From Pseudomonas plecoglossicida NBRC 103162 = DSM 15088 (GTDB lineage: Bacteria; Pseudomonadota; Gammaproteobacteria; Pseudomonadales; Pseudomonadaceae): DNA of 64,000 bases. The DNA lies in NCBI RefSeq assembly GCF_000730665.1, contig NZ_BBIV01000002.1:244482-308481 (forward strand), written 5' to 3'. The notes beneath the pieces are model-generated. The model saw only the letters and a list, made by a program, of their open reading frames with translations. It was not told the origin of the DNA and searched no databases. Positions 9,350 to 17,332 of the stretch are shown piece after piece. Every line of letters begins with the position of its first letter. The stretch's first letter is position 1. Position numbers and translations under genes: made by a program.

Positions 9350-9575
9350 TTTTTTTTGCGGTCTGCACAAGGCACGTCGGAGGGGAGGCTGCGGCAATGC
9401 GCCACAGCCGCTAGCTGTGTCGTCCGTCTGCGCAGAAACATTAATCGTTTGCGCAGTTCCAACCGACCAACGGCGTAGAACGAAAGGGGGGGTGGCAGGG
9501 AACCAGGGAGGGATTTTCCCGTCGAAGGTCACTGCAGGCCACTCGCCTGCACCCACCTTTCAGGAGTGTTCCTTC

Positions 9576-9830
9576 ATGTCGTTGCGTTCCCTCGCCCTGT
9601 TGTCCTTGTGCGTCGTCCTGACTGCGTGCAGCAAGATCAATCAGGAAAACTATTCCAAGCTCAAGGCCGGTATGAACAAGGCCGAGGTCGAGCACTTGCT
9701 CGGCACCCCCGCCGAATGCTCCGGCGCGCTGGGCATGAGCAGTTGTACCTGGGGGGACGAGAAGAGCTTCATCAGCGTTCAGTACGCCGCAGACAAGGTG
9801 TTGATGTATTCAGGGCAGGGCCTCAAATGA
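9576..9830 (+). CDS. Small BamE/DUF3862-like lipoprotein
   Basis: An 84-aa lipoprotein precursor with a signal sequence ending in the lipobox LTAC (lipidated Cys18). The mature part contains NYSKLKAGMNKAEVEHLLGTPAEC, the conserved helix-turn segment of SmpA/BamE/DUF3862 domains, and two further cysteines (AECSGALGMSSCTW). Position +2 after the cysteine is Ser, consistent with outer-membrane sorting. A Shine-Dalgarno CAGGAG lies upstream of ATG 9576. The stop codon overlaps the start of the lipocalin gene (ATGA), suggesting translational coupling and a joint envelope function. Confidence 0.85.
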   Translation: MSLRSLALLSLCVVLTACSKINQENYSKLKAGMNKAEVEHLLGTPAECSGALGMSSCTWGDEKSFISVQYAADKVLMYSGQGLK

Positions 9831-10399
9831 CGCGTGTGCACCTGCTGCTGGGAATGTGCCTGGTCATGCTGCTGGGTGGTTGCGCCACCTCGGCCAACGA
9901 CCCGCTGGTGCCGAAGACGGCCGGCAATGTCGACCTCAAGCGCTACCAGGGCAAATGGTACGAGCTGGCGCGCCTGCCGATGCCGTACCAGAGCGAATGC
10001 GCCCAATCGGAAGCGCACTACAACCTCAAGCCCGATGGCTCGTATGGCGTGCTCAACCGCTGCCGTACCCTGGGCGATGAATGGTTGCGCGCCGAGGGGC
10101 ACGCCAATATCCAGGAGCCGGGGCACACCGACAGGCTGTGGGTGGAGTTCGACAACTGGTTCACCCGGCTGGTGCCGGGCCTGACCCGGGGCGAGTACTG
10201 GATTCTGTACGTGGACGACCGCTACCGCACGGCCATCGTCGGCAGCCCGGATCGCAAGTACCTGTGGATTCTTTCGCGCACGCCGACGCTGCCTGCCTGG
10301 GAGCGCGAGAACCTGTTGTCCAAGGCGCGCCAGCAAGGCTATGACACCAGCCGGCTGATCTGGCGTACGCCGGACACCCAGATCGTGCAGATGCATTGA
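9827..10399 (+). CDS. blc: Outer-membrane lipoprotein lipocalin (Blc)
   Basis: A 190-aa lipoprotein with lipobox LGGC (Cys19) followed by a bacterial lipocalin domain. The diagnostic GKWYELARLP motif lies near residues 44-53, and YWILYVDDRYRTAIVG and YLWILSRTP cover the other structurally conserved regions. Blc-type lipocalins sit in the outer membrane and bind lipids such as lysophospholipids. The start codon overlaps the stop of the preceding lipoprotein gene by 4 nt. Confidence 0.92.
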   Translation: MTRVHLLLGMCLVMLLGGCATSANDPLVPKTAGNVDLKRYQGKWYELARLPMPYQSECAQSEAHYNLKPDGSYGVLNRCRTLGDEWLRAEGHANIQEPGHTDRLWVEFDNWFTRLVPGLTRGEYWILYVDDRYRTAIVGSPDRKYLWILSRTPTLPAWERENLLSKARQQGYDTSRLIWRTPDTQIVQMH

Positions 10400-10415
10400 T
10401 GCAGTCTGCAAGAGC

Positions 10416-10444
10416 CCTATCGCCGGCTTGCCAGCGATAGGGCC
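10416..10444. repeat. Single REP-like palindrome
   Basis: CCTATCGCCGGCTTGCCAGCGATAGGGCC forms a hairpin (CTATCGC/GCGATAG) between the convergent lipocalin and hutF genes. It may serve as a shared transcription end. Confidence 0.7.
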
Positions 10445-10459
10445 AGTGCAGACTCCCCA

Positions 10460-11824
10460 CTAACCCAGCAACTGACGCAATACCTCGACAAACGCCCGCG
10501 CACTGTCCTCTTCCTGCGCATGCCGCCCCTGGCGCACCACCCACTGCCCATTGACCATCACATCGCGCACCTGGCGATTGCTGCCTGCGAACAGCCAGCG
10601 ATTGAGAACCGCATCGCCCTGGGCCATGGCGATGTACGGATCCTGACCGTCCAGTACCAGCCAGTCGGCACGCTTGCCGACCGCCAGCTCGCCCACCGGA
10701 TGCCCAAGCGCCTGTGCGCCACCAGACAGCGCCGCGTCATACAGCGTGCGCCCGACCATCGGCTGGTCTTCGCGATACAGACGATTGCGCCGCTGGTCCC
10801 GCAGGCGCTGGCCATATTCCAGCCAGCGCAATTCCTCGACCACGCTCAATGACACATGGCTGTCGGACCCGATACCCATCCGTCCGCCCTGGGCCAGGTA
10901 GTCCACTGCCGGGAAAATACCGTCGCCAAGGTTGGCCTCGGTGGTCAGGCACAGGCCTGCGACGGCGCCGCTGCGGGCCATGGCGGCAACCTCGTGGTGG
11001 TCGGCATGGGTGGCGTGCACCAGGCACCAGCGCGAATCCACATCGACATGCTGGTACAGCCACTGCAGCGGGCGCAGCCCGCTCCAGGCCAGGCAGTCGT
11101 CGACTTCCTTCTGCTGTTCGGCGATATGAATGTGGATCGGGCACTGCCGGTCGCCGGCGGCCAGCACTTCGGCAATCTGCCCGGGTGTCACCGCGCGCAG
11201 CGAGTGGAAGCACAGGCCTAGCTGCTGCGCCGGTTGTGCGGCCAGCAGGGGGGCCAGTCGGGCCTGCAGGCGCAGGTACTGTTCGGTGGAATTGATGAAG
11301 CGCCGCTGCCCGTCGTTGGGCGCCTGCCCGCCGAAGCCGGCATGGCTGTACAGCACCGGCAGCAAGGTCAGGCCGATGCCGCTGCTGGCGGCGGCAGCAC
11401 TGATACGGCGGGACAGTTCGGCAGGGTCGGCATAGGCCTTGCCCGCCTGGTCGTGGTGCACGTAGTGGAACTCGGCCACCGAGGTGTAGCCGGCCTTGAG
11501 CATCTCGATATAGAGCTGTCGGGCAATGACCTGCAGTTGTTCCGGGGTCACCTTGCCGACCAGCCGGTACATCAGCTCGCGCCAGGTCCAGAAGCTGTCG
11601 TTGGGGTTGCCCGCCACTTCCGCCAGGCCCGCCATGGCCCGCTGGAAGGCATGCGAGTGCAGGTTGGGCATGCCAGGCAGCAATGGCCCCCCCAGCCGCT
11701 CGGCGCCTTCGGCGCTGGCATCGGTTTCGATTGCAGCCAGCCGGCCATCGGCAGCGACTTCGAGGCGGACATCGTTGGCCCAACCGCTGGGCAGGAGGGC
11801 ACGTTCGGCAAAGTAGGCGGGCAT
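10460..11824 (-). CDS. hutF: Formimidoylglutamate deiminase
   Basis: A 454-aa amidohydrolase that converts N-formimino-L-glutamate to N-formyl-L-glutamate plus ammonia, the fourth step of the five-step histidine pathway. The metal-binding motif PNLHSHAFQRAMAG (about residues 53-66), HIAEQQKEV, LVHATHADHHE and GSDSHVS are all visible, as is typical of the TIM-barrel amidohydrolase superfamily. It is transcribed divergently from hutC; the 107-bp shared region holds a HutC-type operator. Its product is the substrate of HutG encoded at the other end of the cluster. Confidence 0.94.
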   Translation of the reverse strand: MPAYFAERALLPSGWANDVRLEVAADGRLAAIETDASAEGAERLGGPLLPGMPNLHSHAFQRAMAGLAEVAGNPNDSFWTWRELMYRLVGKVTPEQLQVIARQLYIEMLKAGYTSVAEFHYVHHDQAGKAYADPAELSRRISAAAASSGIGLTLLPVLYSHAGFGGQAPNDGQRRFINSTEQYLRLQARLAPLLAAQPAQQLGLCFHSLRAVTPGQIAEVLAAGDRQCPIHIHIAEQQKEVDDCLAWSGLRPLQWLYQHVDVDSRWCLVHATHADHHEVAAMARSGAVAGLCLTTEANLGDGIFPAVDYLAQGGRMGIGSDSHVSLSVVEELRWLEYGQRLRDQRRNRLYREDQPMVGRTLYDAALSGGAQALGHPVGELAVGKRADWLVLDGQDPYIAMAQGDAVLNRWLFAGSNRQVRDVMVNGQWVVRQGRHAQEEDSARAFVEVLRQLLG

Positions 11825-11847
11825 TGCGCTATCCTGTTATTGTTCGA

Positions 11848-11866
11848 CTTGTATATACATATACAG
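11848..11866. promoter_or_regulatory. Probable HutC operator between hutF and hutC
   Basis: CTTGTATATACATATACAG contains the perfect palindrome TGTATATACA (11850-11859) and shares the CTTGTA half-site with the operator in front of hutU. Its location between hutF and hutC fits autoregulation of hutC and repression of hutF. The assignment rests on this similarity and on context. Confidence 0.7.
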
Positions 11867-11931
11867 CCGTTTGCCTGCCGGGTAAACTCCGGCAAGCTAC
11901 CGTCAATCAATTCGCACAAGGATCAAACGCC

Positions 11932-12678
11932 GTGCCGACTCCTCCTGTCTCCGCGCTGGTAGCCCAGATGGGCGAGGGCCCGGCGCCGCTGTATGCCCGG
12001 GTCAAGCAGATGATCGTCCAGCAGATCGAAAATGGCAGCTGGCCGCCGCACCACCGGGTGCCTTCCGAGAGCGAGCTGGTCAGCGAGCTGGGCTTCAGCC
12101 GCATGACCATCAACCGCGCCCTGCGCGAACTCACCGCCGAAGGGCTGCTGGTGCGCATGCAGGGGGTGGGCACCTTCGTTGCCGAACCCAAGACCCGCTC
12201 CGCGCTGTTCGAGGTCAACAACATCGCCGACGAGATCGCCGCGCGCGGCCACCAGCACAGCTGCCAGGTCATTGTCCTGGCCGAGGAACCGGCCGGTTCC
12301 GAGCGTGCCCTGGCCCTGGACATGCGCGAAGGCCAGCGGGTGTTCCACTCGCTGATCGTGCACTTCGAGAACGGCGTGCCGGTGCAGATCGAAGACCGCT
12401 ACGTCAACGCGCAGATCGCCCCGGACTATCTCAAGCAGGATTTCACCCGCCAGACGCCCTATGCCTACCTGTCCCAGGTGGCCCCGCTGACCGAGGGCGA
12501 GCACGTGGTCGAGGCCATTCTCGCCGAGCCCGACGAGTGCAAGCTGTTGCAGATCGAGCGCGGCGAGCCGTGCCTGCTGATCCGCCGGCGCACCTGGTCC
12601 GGTCGCCAGCCGGTGACCGCTGCGCGTTTGATCCACCCCGGTTCCCGTCATCGCCTTGAAGGACGTTTCAGTAAATGA
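11932..12678 (+). CDS. hutC: Histidine utilisation repressor HutC
   Basis: A 248-aa GntR-family regulator: N-terminal winged helix-turn-helix (about residues 15-80, with PLYARVKQMI, HHRVPSESELVSELGFSRMTINRAL and GVGTFVAE) and a C-terminal UTRA effector domain (VQIEDRYVNAQIAPDYL and LQIERGEPCLLIRRRTWS). HutC represses hut genes until urocanate binds. The start is a GTG at 11932, preceded by an AAGGAT ribosome binding site; this gives a length matching P. putida HutC, whereas the longer open frame overlaps hutF and the operator. hutD overlaps its 3' end by 4 nt. Confidence 0.94.
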   Translation: MPTPPVSALVAQMGEGPAPLYARVKQMIVQQIENGSWPPHHRVPSESELVSELGFSRMTINRALRELTAEGLLVRMQGVGTFVAEPKTRSALFEVNNIADEIAARGHQHSCQVIVLAEEPAGSERALALDMREGQRVFHSLIVHFENGVPVQIEDRYVNAQIAPDYLKQDFTRQTPYAYLSQVAPLTEGEHVVEAILAEPDECKLLQIERGEPCLLIRRRTWSGRQPVTAARLIHPGSRHRLEGRFSK

Positions 12679-13250
12679 GCCAGTTGCAGTGCTTGCGTGC
12701 CAAAGACTACCCGCGCATGCCGTGGAAGAACGGCGGTGGGTTCAGCGAAGAGATCACCCGCGATGCCGGCGATGGCCTGGACGGCTTCGGCTGGCGGCTG
12801 TCCATCGCCGATATCGAGGCGTCTGGCGGGTTCTCCAGTTTCCCCGGTTATCAGCGGATCATCACCGTGCTGCAGGGCGATGGCATGCAGTTGACCGTGG
12901 ACGGCAAGCAAGGCAGGCCGCTGCTGCCCTTCGATGCCTATGCCTTCAGTGGTGAAAGCCAGGTGAGTTGCGCCCTGCTGGGCGGAGCGATTCGCGACTT
13001 CAACCTGATCTACGCGCCTGCGCGATACCGGGCGCGGTTGCAGTGGTTCAATGGTGGCAGCCGCTTGTTCAGTGCGGCCAGCACGGTGCTGGTGTTCAGT
13101 GCGCAGGCAGAGCTGCAGGTGACCATCGAGGGTCAGGTGCAGACGCTGGGGCTGTATGACTGCCTGCAGTTGAATGGTAATGATCGGTTGCTGGAGGTGG
13201 ATGTGCTGGGGCGCTGCTGCGTGATCGAGCTGACCCAGCTTTCCTGGTGA
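12675..13250 (+). CDS. hutD: HutD/Ves family protein
   Basis: A 191-aa cupin-fold protein of the HutD (Ves) family. Typical features are the N-terminal YPRMPWKNGGGFSEEITRD, the WRLSIADIEASGGFSSFPGYQRII block and a second cupin half near the C terminus. The family is proposed to limit hut expression or bind a pathway intermediate; its precise activity is not established. ATG overlaps the hutC stop (ATGA), so both are translationally coupled. A perfect 33-bp inverted REP pair follows. Confidence 0.92.
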   Translation: MSQLQCLRAKDYPRMPWKNGGGFSEEITRDAGDGLDGFGWRLSIADIEASGGFSSFPGYQRIITVLQGDGMQLTVDGKQGRPLLPFDAYAFSGESQVSCALLGGAIRDFNLIYAPARYRARLQWFNGGSRLFSAASTVLVFSAQAELQVTIEGQVQTLGLYDCLQLNGNDRLLEVDVLGRCCVIELTQLSW

Positions 13251-13254
13251 TCTG

Positions 13255-13328
13255 ACTGGCCCTATCGCCGGCAAGCCGGCTCCCACAATGATCGATGTGG
13301 GAGCCGGCTTGCCGGCGATAGGGCCAGT
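13255..13328. repeat. Perfect REP inverted pair between hutD and hutU
   Basis: Two exactly complementary 33-bp arms (13255-13287 and 13296-13328; core CTATCGCCGGCAAGCCGGC) separated by 8 nt. They can form a very stable hairpin that probably protects or ends the hutCD message. Confidence 0.92.
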
Positions 13329-13343
13329 AAAGCCACCACAAAG

Positions 13344-13382
13344 GTTACCCGGTAACGCTTCCAAACGAAGCATCCTGTTACC
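13344..13382. promoter_or_regulatory. GTTACC/GGTAAC repeats: candidate CbrB enhancer site
   Basis: GTTACC-C-GGTAAC (13344-13356) is an inverted repeat, and a third GTTACC lies at 13377-13382. The block is about 170-210 bp upstream of the predicted sigma54 start site, the usual distance for an enhancer-binding protein. GTTAC/GTAAC-type half-sites are, as I recall, associated with CbrB in P. putida; assignment to CbrB here is inference. Confidence 0.45.
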
Positions 13383-13527
13383 GAACGCCCCAGGATGGCG
13401 CAATGCCGTCCAACCTCAAGCAATCTTCCCCCCAGCGCCCGAAGATTTTTTCCTACCCCTTCGATCCCCCGGTTTTCCTGGCTTGCAACCCTCTCTCCCG
13501 ATGCTCGATGTCCTCCAGGGGCCTCAC

Positions 13528-13545
13528 TTGGCAATTCAATTGCAT
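13528..13545 (+). promoter_or_regulatory. Sigma54 (-24/-12) promoter of hutU
   Basis: TTGGCA-N6-TTGCA places GG at 13530-13531 and GC at 13542-13543 with exactly 10 nt between, the invariant spacing of RpoN promoters. Transcription should start near 13555, 77 nt upstream of the hutU start codon. Confidence 0.75.
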
Positions 13546-13548
13546 ATG

Positions 13549-13562
13549 CTTGTATGTACAAG
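13549..13562. promoter_or_regulatory. HutC operator over the hutU start site
   Basis: CTTGTATGTACAAG consists of the half-sites CTTGTA and TACAAG with a 2-nt spacer. It is centred on the start site predicted from the -24/-12 element, so a bound repressor would block promoter opening directly. Confidence 0.75.
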
Positions 13563-13631
13563 TAAAGCCAAGTGCGCGAAAGTGGATAGGCCGTCCCCAT
13601 TCGCGCTGTACGCACCCGAGGAGCACTTTTC

Positions 13632-15311
13632 GTGACTGACAACAAACTGAACAAATTCCGTGACGTCGAGATCCGCGCCCCGCGTGGCAACAAGCTGACG
13701 GCCAAAAGCTGGCTGACCGAAGCGCCGCTGCGCATGCTGATGAACAACCTCGACCCACAGGTCGCCGAGAACCCGAAAGAACTGGTGGTCTACGGCGGCA
13801 TCGGCCGTGCTGCGCGCAACTGGGCCTGCTACGACAAGATCGTCGAGAGCCTGACCAACCTCAACGACGACGAAACCCTGCTGGTGCAGTCGGGCAAGCC
13901 GGTCGGCGTGTTCAAGACCCACGCCAACGCCCCGCGCGTGCTGATCGCCAACTCCAACCTGGTGCCGCACTGGGCCAACTGGGAACACTTCAACGAACTG
14001 GACGCCAAAGGCCTGGCCATGTATGGCCAGATGACCGCCGGCAGCTGGATCTACATCGGCAGCCAGGGCATCGTCCAGGGCACCTATGAAACCTTCGTCG
14101 AGGCCGGACGCCAGCACTACGGCGGCAGCCTCAAGGGCAAGTGGGTGTTGACTGCCGGCCTCGGCGGCATGGGCGGCGCCCAGCCCCTGGCCGCGACCCT
14201 GGCCGGCGCCTGCTCGCTGAACATCGAATGCCAGCAGAGCCGCATCGACTTCCGTCTGGAAACCCGCTACGTCGACGAGCAGGCCACCGACCTCGACGAC
14301 GCCCTGGCGCGCATTGCCAAGTACACCGCCGAAGGCAAGGCCATCTCCATCGCCCTGCACGGCAACGCCGCCGAGATCCTGCCGGAACTGGTCAAGCGTG
14401 GCGTGCGCCCGGACATGGTCACCGACCAGACCAGCGCCCACGACCCGCTCAACGGCTACCTGCCAGCCGGCTGGACCTGGGAGCAGTACCGCGACCGTGC
14501 GCAGACCGAGCCGGCTGCCGTGGTCAAGGCCGCCAAGCAGTCCATGGCCGTGCACGTGCAAGCCATGCTGGACTTCCAGAAACAGGGCGTGCCGACCTTC
14601 GACTACGGCAACAACATCCGCCAGATGGCCAAGGAAGAGGGCGTGACCAATGCCTTCGACTTCCCAGGCTTCGTGCCGGCCTATATCCGCCCGCTGTTCT
14701 GCCGCGGTATCGGCCCGTTCCGCTGGGCTGCGCTGTCGGGCGACGCCGAAGACATCTACAAGACCGACGCCAAGGTCAAGGAACTGATCCCGGACGACGC
14801 CCACCTGCACCGCTGGCTGGACATGGCCCGCGAGCGCATCAGCTTCCAGGGCCTGCCGGCGCGTATCTGCTGGGTTGGCCTGGGCCTGCGCGCCAAGCTG
14901 GGCCTGGCGTTCAACGAGATGGTACGCAGCGGCGAGCTGTCGGCACCGATCGTGATCGGCCGCGACCACCTCGACTCGGGCTCGGTATCCAGCCCCAACC
15001 GTGAAACCGAAGCCATGCAGGACGGGTCGGATGCCGTGTCCGACTGGCCGCTGCTCAATGCCCTGCTGAACACCGCCAGCGGCGCTACCTGGGTGTCCCT
15101 GCACCACGGCGGCGGCGTCGGTATGGGCTTCTCGCAGCACTCTGGCATGGTGATTGTGTGCGACGGTACCGATGAGGCGGCCGAGCGTATCGCCCGCGTG
15201 CTGACCAACGACCCGGCCACCGGGGTGATGCGTCATGCCGATGCGGGTTATCAGATTGCGATTGATTGCGCCAAAGAGCAGGGGTTGAACCTGCCGATGA
15301 TTACTGGCTGA
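13632..15311 (+). CDS. hutU: Urocanate hydratase (urocanase)
   Basis: A 559-aa NAD-dependent urocanase converting urocanate to 4-imidazolone-5-propionate, the second pathway step. The Rossmann-like glycine motif [11 protein letters not shown], the [11 protein letters not shown] region and the signature [15 protein letters not shown] are present. Cys413 in ARICWVGLG corresponds to the active-site Cys410 described for the P. putida enzyme after allowing for the longer N terminus. The start is a GTG at 13632 with GAGGAG eight nt upstream. A REP pair separates it from hutX, which may lower read-through into the transporter genes. Confidence 0.97.
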   Translation: MTDNKLNKFRDVEIRAPRGNKLTAKSWLTEAPLRMLMNNLDPQVAENPKELVVYGGIGRAARNWACYDKIVESLTNLNDDETLLVQSGKPVGVFKTHANAPRVLIANSNLVPHWANWEHFNELDAKGLAMYGQMTAGSWIYIGSQGIVQGTYETFVEAGRQHYGGSLKGKWVLTAGLGGMGGAQPLAATLAGACSLNIECQQSRIDFRLETRYVDEQATDLDDALARIAKYTAEGKAISIALHGNAAEILPELVKRGVRPDMVTDQTSAHDPLNGYLPAGWTWEQYRDRAQTEPAAVVKAAKQSMAVHVQAMLDFQKQGVPTFDYGNNIRQMAKEEGVTNAFDFPGFVPAYIRPLFCRGIGPFRWAALSGDAEDIYKTDAKVKELIPDDAHLHRWLDMARERISFQGLPARICWVGLGLRAKLGLAFNEMVRSGELSAPIVIGRDHLDSGSVSSPNRETEAMQDGSDAVSDWPLLNALLNTASGATWVSLHHGGGVGMGFSQHSGMVIVCDGTDEAAERIARVLTNDPATGVMRHADAGYQIAIDCAKEQGLNLPMITG

Positions 15312-15337
15312 CAGGCCCTTGGGGCTGCTGCGCAGCC

Positions 15338-15422
15338 CATCGCGGGTAAACCCGCTCCTACATGGACAGCGCTGAACCCTGTAGGAGCGGATTCATCCGC
15401 GATAGGGCCGCAAAGCGGCCCC
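15338..15422. repeat. REP inverted pair with GC hairpin between hutU and hutX
   Basis: CATCGCGGGTAAACCCGCTC (15339-15358) and the facing copy near 15380-15406 form an inverted pair, followed by the GGGCCGC-AAA-GCGGCCC hairpin at 15405-15421. Located inside the hut cluster, it could attenuate or stabilise the mRNA between enzyme and transporter genes. Confidence 0.8.
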
Positions 15423-15485
15423 GAGTCGGCCCTTTTCCTTGCAAGGACTGCCGATTTCCACTTTCAAGTTTGGGAGCGTCACGCA

Positions 15486-16454
15486 ATGAAAACCAACAAG
15501 ACCTTGCTTGCCTCGCTGTTCACCCTTGGCCTGCTCGGCGTTGCCGGCACCAGCCAGGCGGCTGGATGGTGCGAGTCGGGCAAGCCGGTGAAGTTCGCCG
15601 GGCTGAACTGGGAAAGCGGCATGCTGCTGACCGACGTGATGCAATTCGTATTGAAGAACGGCTACGGCTGCGAAACCGATAGCCTGCCCGGCAACTCCAT
15701 CACCATGGAGAACGCCCTGGGCACCAACGACATCCAGGTGTTCGCCGAAGAGTGGGTTGGCCGCAGCGAGGTCTGGAAGAAGGCCGAGGCCGCCGGCAAG
15801 GTGGTTGGCGTCGGTGCACCGGTGGTGGGCGCCGAAGAAGGCTGGTACGTGCCCCGCTATGTGATCGAGGGCGACGCCAAGCGCAAGCTCGAAGCCAAGG
15901 CGCCGAACCTCAAGAACGTGGCCGACCTGGCCCAGTACGCCAGCGTGTTCAAGGATCAGGAAGAGCCGAGCAAAGGCCGCTTCTACAACTGCCCGGCCGG
16001 TTGGACCTGCGAGCTGGACAACAGCAAGATGCTCAAGGACTACAACCTTGAAAGCAGCTACACCAACTTCCGCCCCGGCACCGGCCCGGCGCTGGATGCC
16101 GCCGTCCTGTCGAGCTACAAGCGCGGCGAGCCTATCCTGTTCTACTACTGGACCCCAACCCCGCTGATGGGCCAGGTCGACCTGGTCAAGCTGCAGGAGA
16201 AGGAGGGTGTGGACAAGTCGGTGTCGATCAAGGTCGGTCTGTCCAAGGCGTTCCACGAACAAGCCCCCGAACTGGTCGCGGTGCTGGAGAAGGTCAACCT
16301 GCCGATCGACCTGCTGAACCAGAACCTGGCGCGCATGACCAAGGAGCGGATCGAGTCGCCCGCACTGGCCAAGGCGTTCCTCAAGGAACATCCTGAAGTC
16401 TGGCAGGCCTGGGTCAGCGAAGACGCTGCCAAGAAGATCAACGCGGCGCTTTGA
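15486..16454 (+). CDS. hutX: Histidine/betaine-type ABC transporter, periplasmic binding protein
   Basis: A 322-aa substrate-binding protein of the glycine betaine/proline (OpuAC/ProX-like) class with a clear signal peptide (MKTNKTLLASLFTLGLLGVA, cleavage after SQA). The mature part has the family layout of two lobes; GTNDIQVFAEEWVGRSEVWKKAEAAG and PILFYYWTPTPLMG are characteristic, the latter contributing aromatic residues for ligand binding. The gene lies within the hut cluster and starts an ABC operon with hutW and hutV, so histidine or urocanate is the likely ligand; this is inferred from context and from hutXWV of other pseudomonads. Confidence 0.85.
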   Translation: MKTNKTLLASLFTLGLLGVAGTSQAAGWCESGKPVKFAGLNWESGMLLTDVMQFVLKNGYGCETDSLPGNSITMENALGTNDIQVFAEEWVGRSEVWKKAEAAGKVVGVGAPVVGAEEGWYVPRYVIEGDAKRKLEAKAPNLKNVADLAQYASVFKDQEEPSKGRFYNCPAGWTCELDNSKMLKDYNLESSYTNFRPGTGPALDAAVLSSYKRGEPILFYYWTPTPLMGQVDLVKLQEKEGVDKSVSIKVGLSKAFHEQAPELVAVLEKVNLPIDLLNQNLARMTKERIESPALAKAFLKEHPEVWQAWVSEDAAKKINAAL

Positions 16455-16480
16455 GCGTCCACAGCCGATGAGTGGAACCT

Positions 16481-17332
16481 ATGTTTCCTGACAACCTGAC
16501 ATTCTCCATCGCCGACTGGGTCAACGGCTGGGTCGACGCCCTGGTCACCAACTACGGCGATGTGTTCCGGCACATCTCCGACACCCTGCTGTGGGCCATC
16601 GTCAGCCTCGAAGGCGCGCTGCGCGCCACCCCGTGGTGGCTGATGCTCGGTGTGGTGGCGGTGATCGCCTGGCACGCCACCCGGCGCATCCTGCCGACTC
16701 TGGTCATCACCGGGCTGCTGTTCCTGGTCGGTGCCGTCGGCCTGTGGGACAAGCTCATGCAGACCCTGGCACTGATGCTGGTGGCGACGCTGATCTCGGT
16801 GCTGGTGGGCATCCCGCTGGGCATCCTCTCGGCCCGCAGCAACCGCCTGCGCGCCGTGCTGATGCCGCTGCTGGACATCATGCAGACCATGCCCAGCTTC
16901 GTGTACCTGATCCCGGTGCTGATGCTGTTCGGCCTGGGCAAGGTGCCGGCGATCTTCGCCACGGTGATCTATGCCGCGCCGCCGCTGATCCGCCTGACCG
17001 ACCTGGGGATCCGCCAGGTCGACGGTGAAGTGATGGAGGCGATCAACGCCTTCGGCGCCAATCGTTGGCAGCAACTGTTCGGCGTGCAGCTGCCACTGGC
17101 GTTGCCGAGCATCATGGCCGGCATCAACCAGACCACCATGATGGCCCTGTCGATGGTGGTGATCGCCTCGATGATCGGTGCCCGTGGCCTGGGCGAGGAT
17201 GTGCTGGTCGGTATCCAGACCCTCAACGTCGGTCGCGGTCTCGAAGCGGGCCTGGCCATTGTCATTCTCGCGGTGGTGATCGACCGCATTACCCAGGCCT
17301 ATGGCCGGCCACGCCATGAGGTGAGCAAATGA
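16481..17332 (+). CDS. hutW: Histidine/betaine-type ABC transporter, permease
   Basis: A 283-aa inner-membrane permease of the betaine/proline (ProW-like) class with about six to seven hydrophobic helices. The cytoplasmic EAA loop, EAINAFGANRWQQLFGVQLPLALPSI, which docks to the ATPase, is clear at about residues 187-212. ATG 16481 is preferred to an in-frame GTG nine nt upstream; the resulting N terminus (MFPDNLTFSIADWVNGW) is typical for the class. Its stop overlaps the hutV start by 4 nt. Confidence 0.88.
   Translation: MFPDNLTFSIADWVNGWVDALVTNYGDVFRHISDTLLWAIVSLEGALRATPWWLMLGVVAVIAWHATRRILPTLVITGLLFLVGAVGLWDKLMQTLALMLVATLISVLVGIPLGILSARSNRLRAVLMPLLDIMQTMPSFVYLIPVLMLFGLGKVPAIFATVIYAAPPLIRLTDLGIRQVDGEVMEAINAFGANRWQQLFGVQLPLALPSIMAGINQTTMMALSMVVIASMIGARGLGEDVLVGIQTLNVGRGLEAGLAIVILAVVIDRITQAYGRPRHEVSK

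Noticed and set aside
11683..11931. Upstream extension of hutC in the open frame
   Set aside because: It would overlap the start of hutF and the operator; the GTG at 11932 gives the known HutC length.
13536..15236. A 566-codon antisense frame over hutU
   Set aside because: hutU is unambiguous and the antisense product has low-complexity shadow composition.
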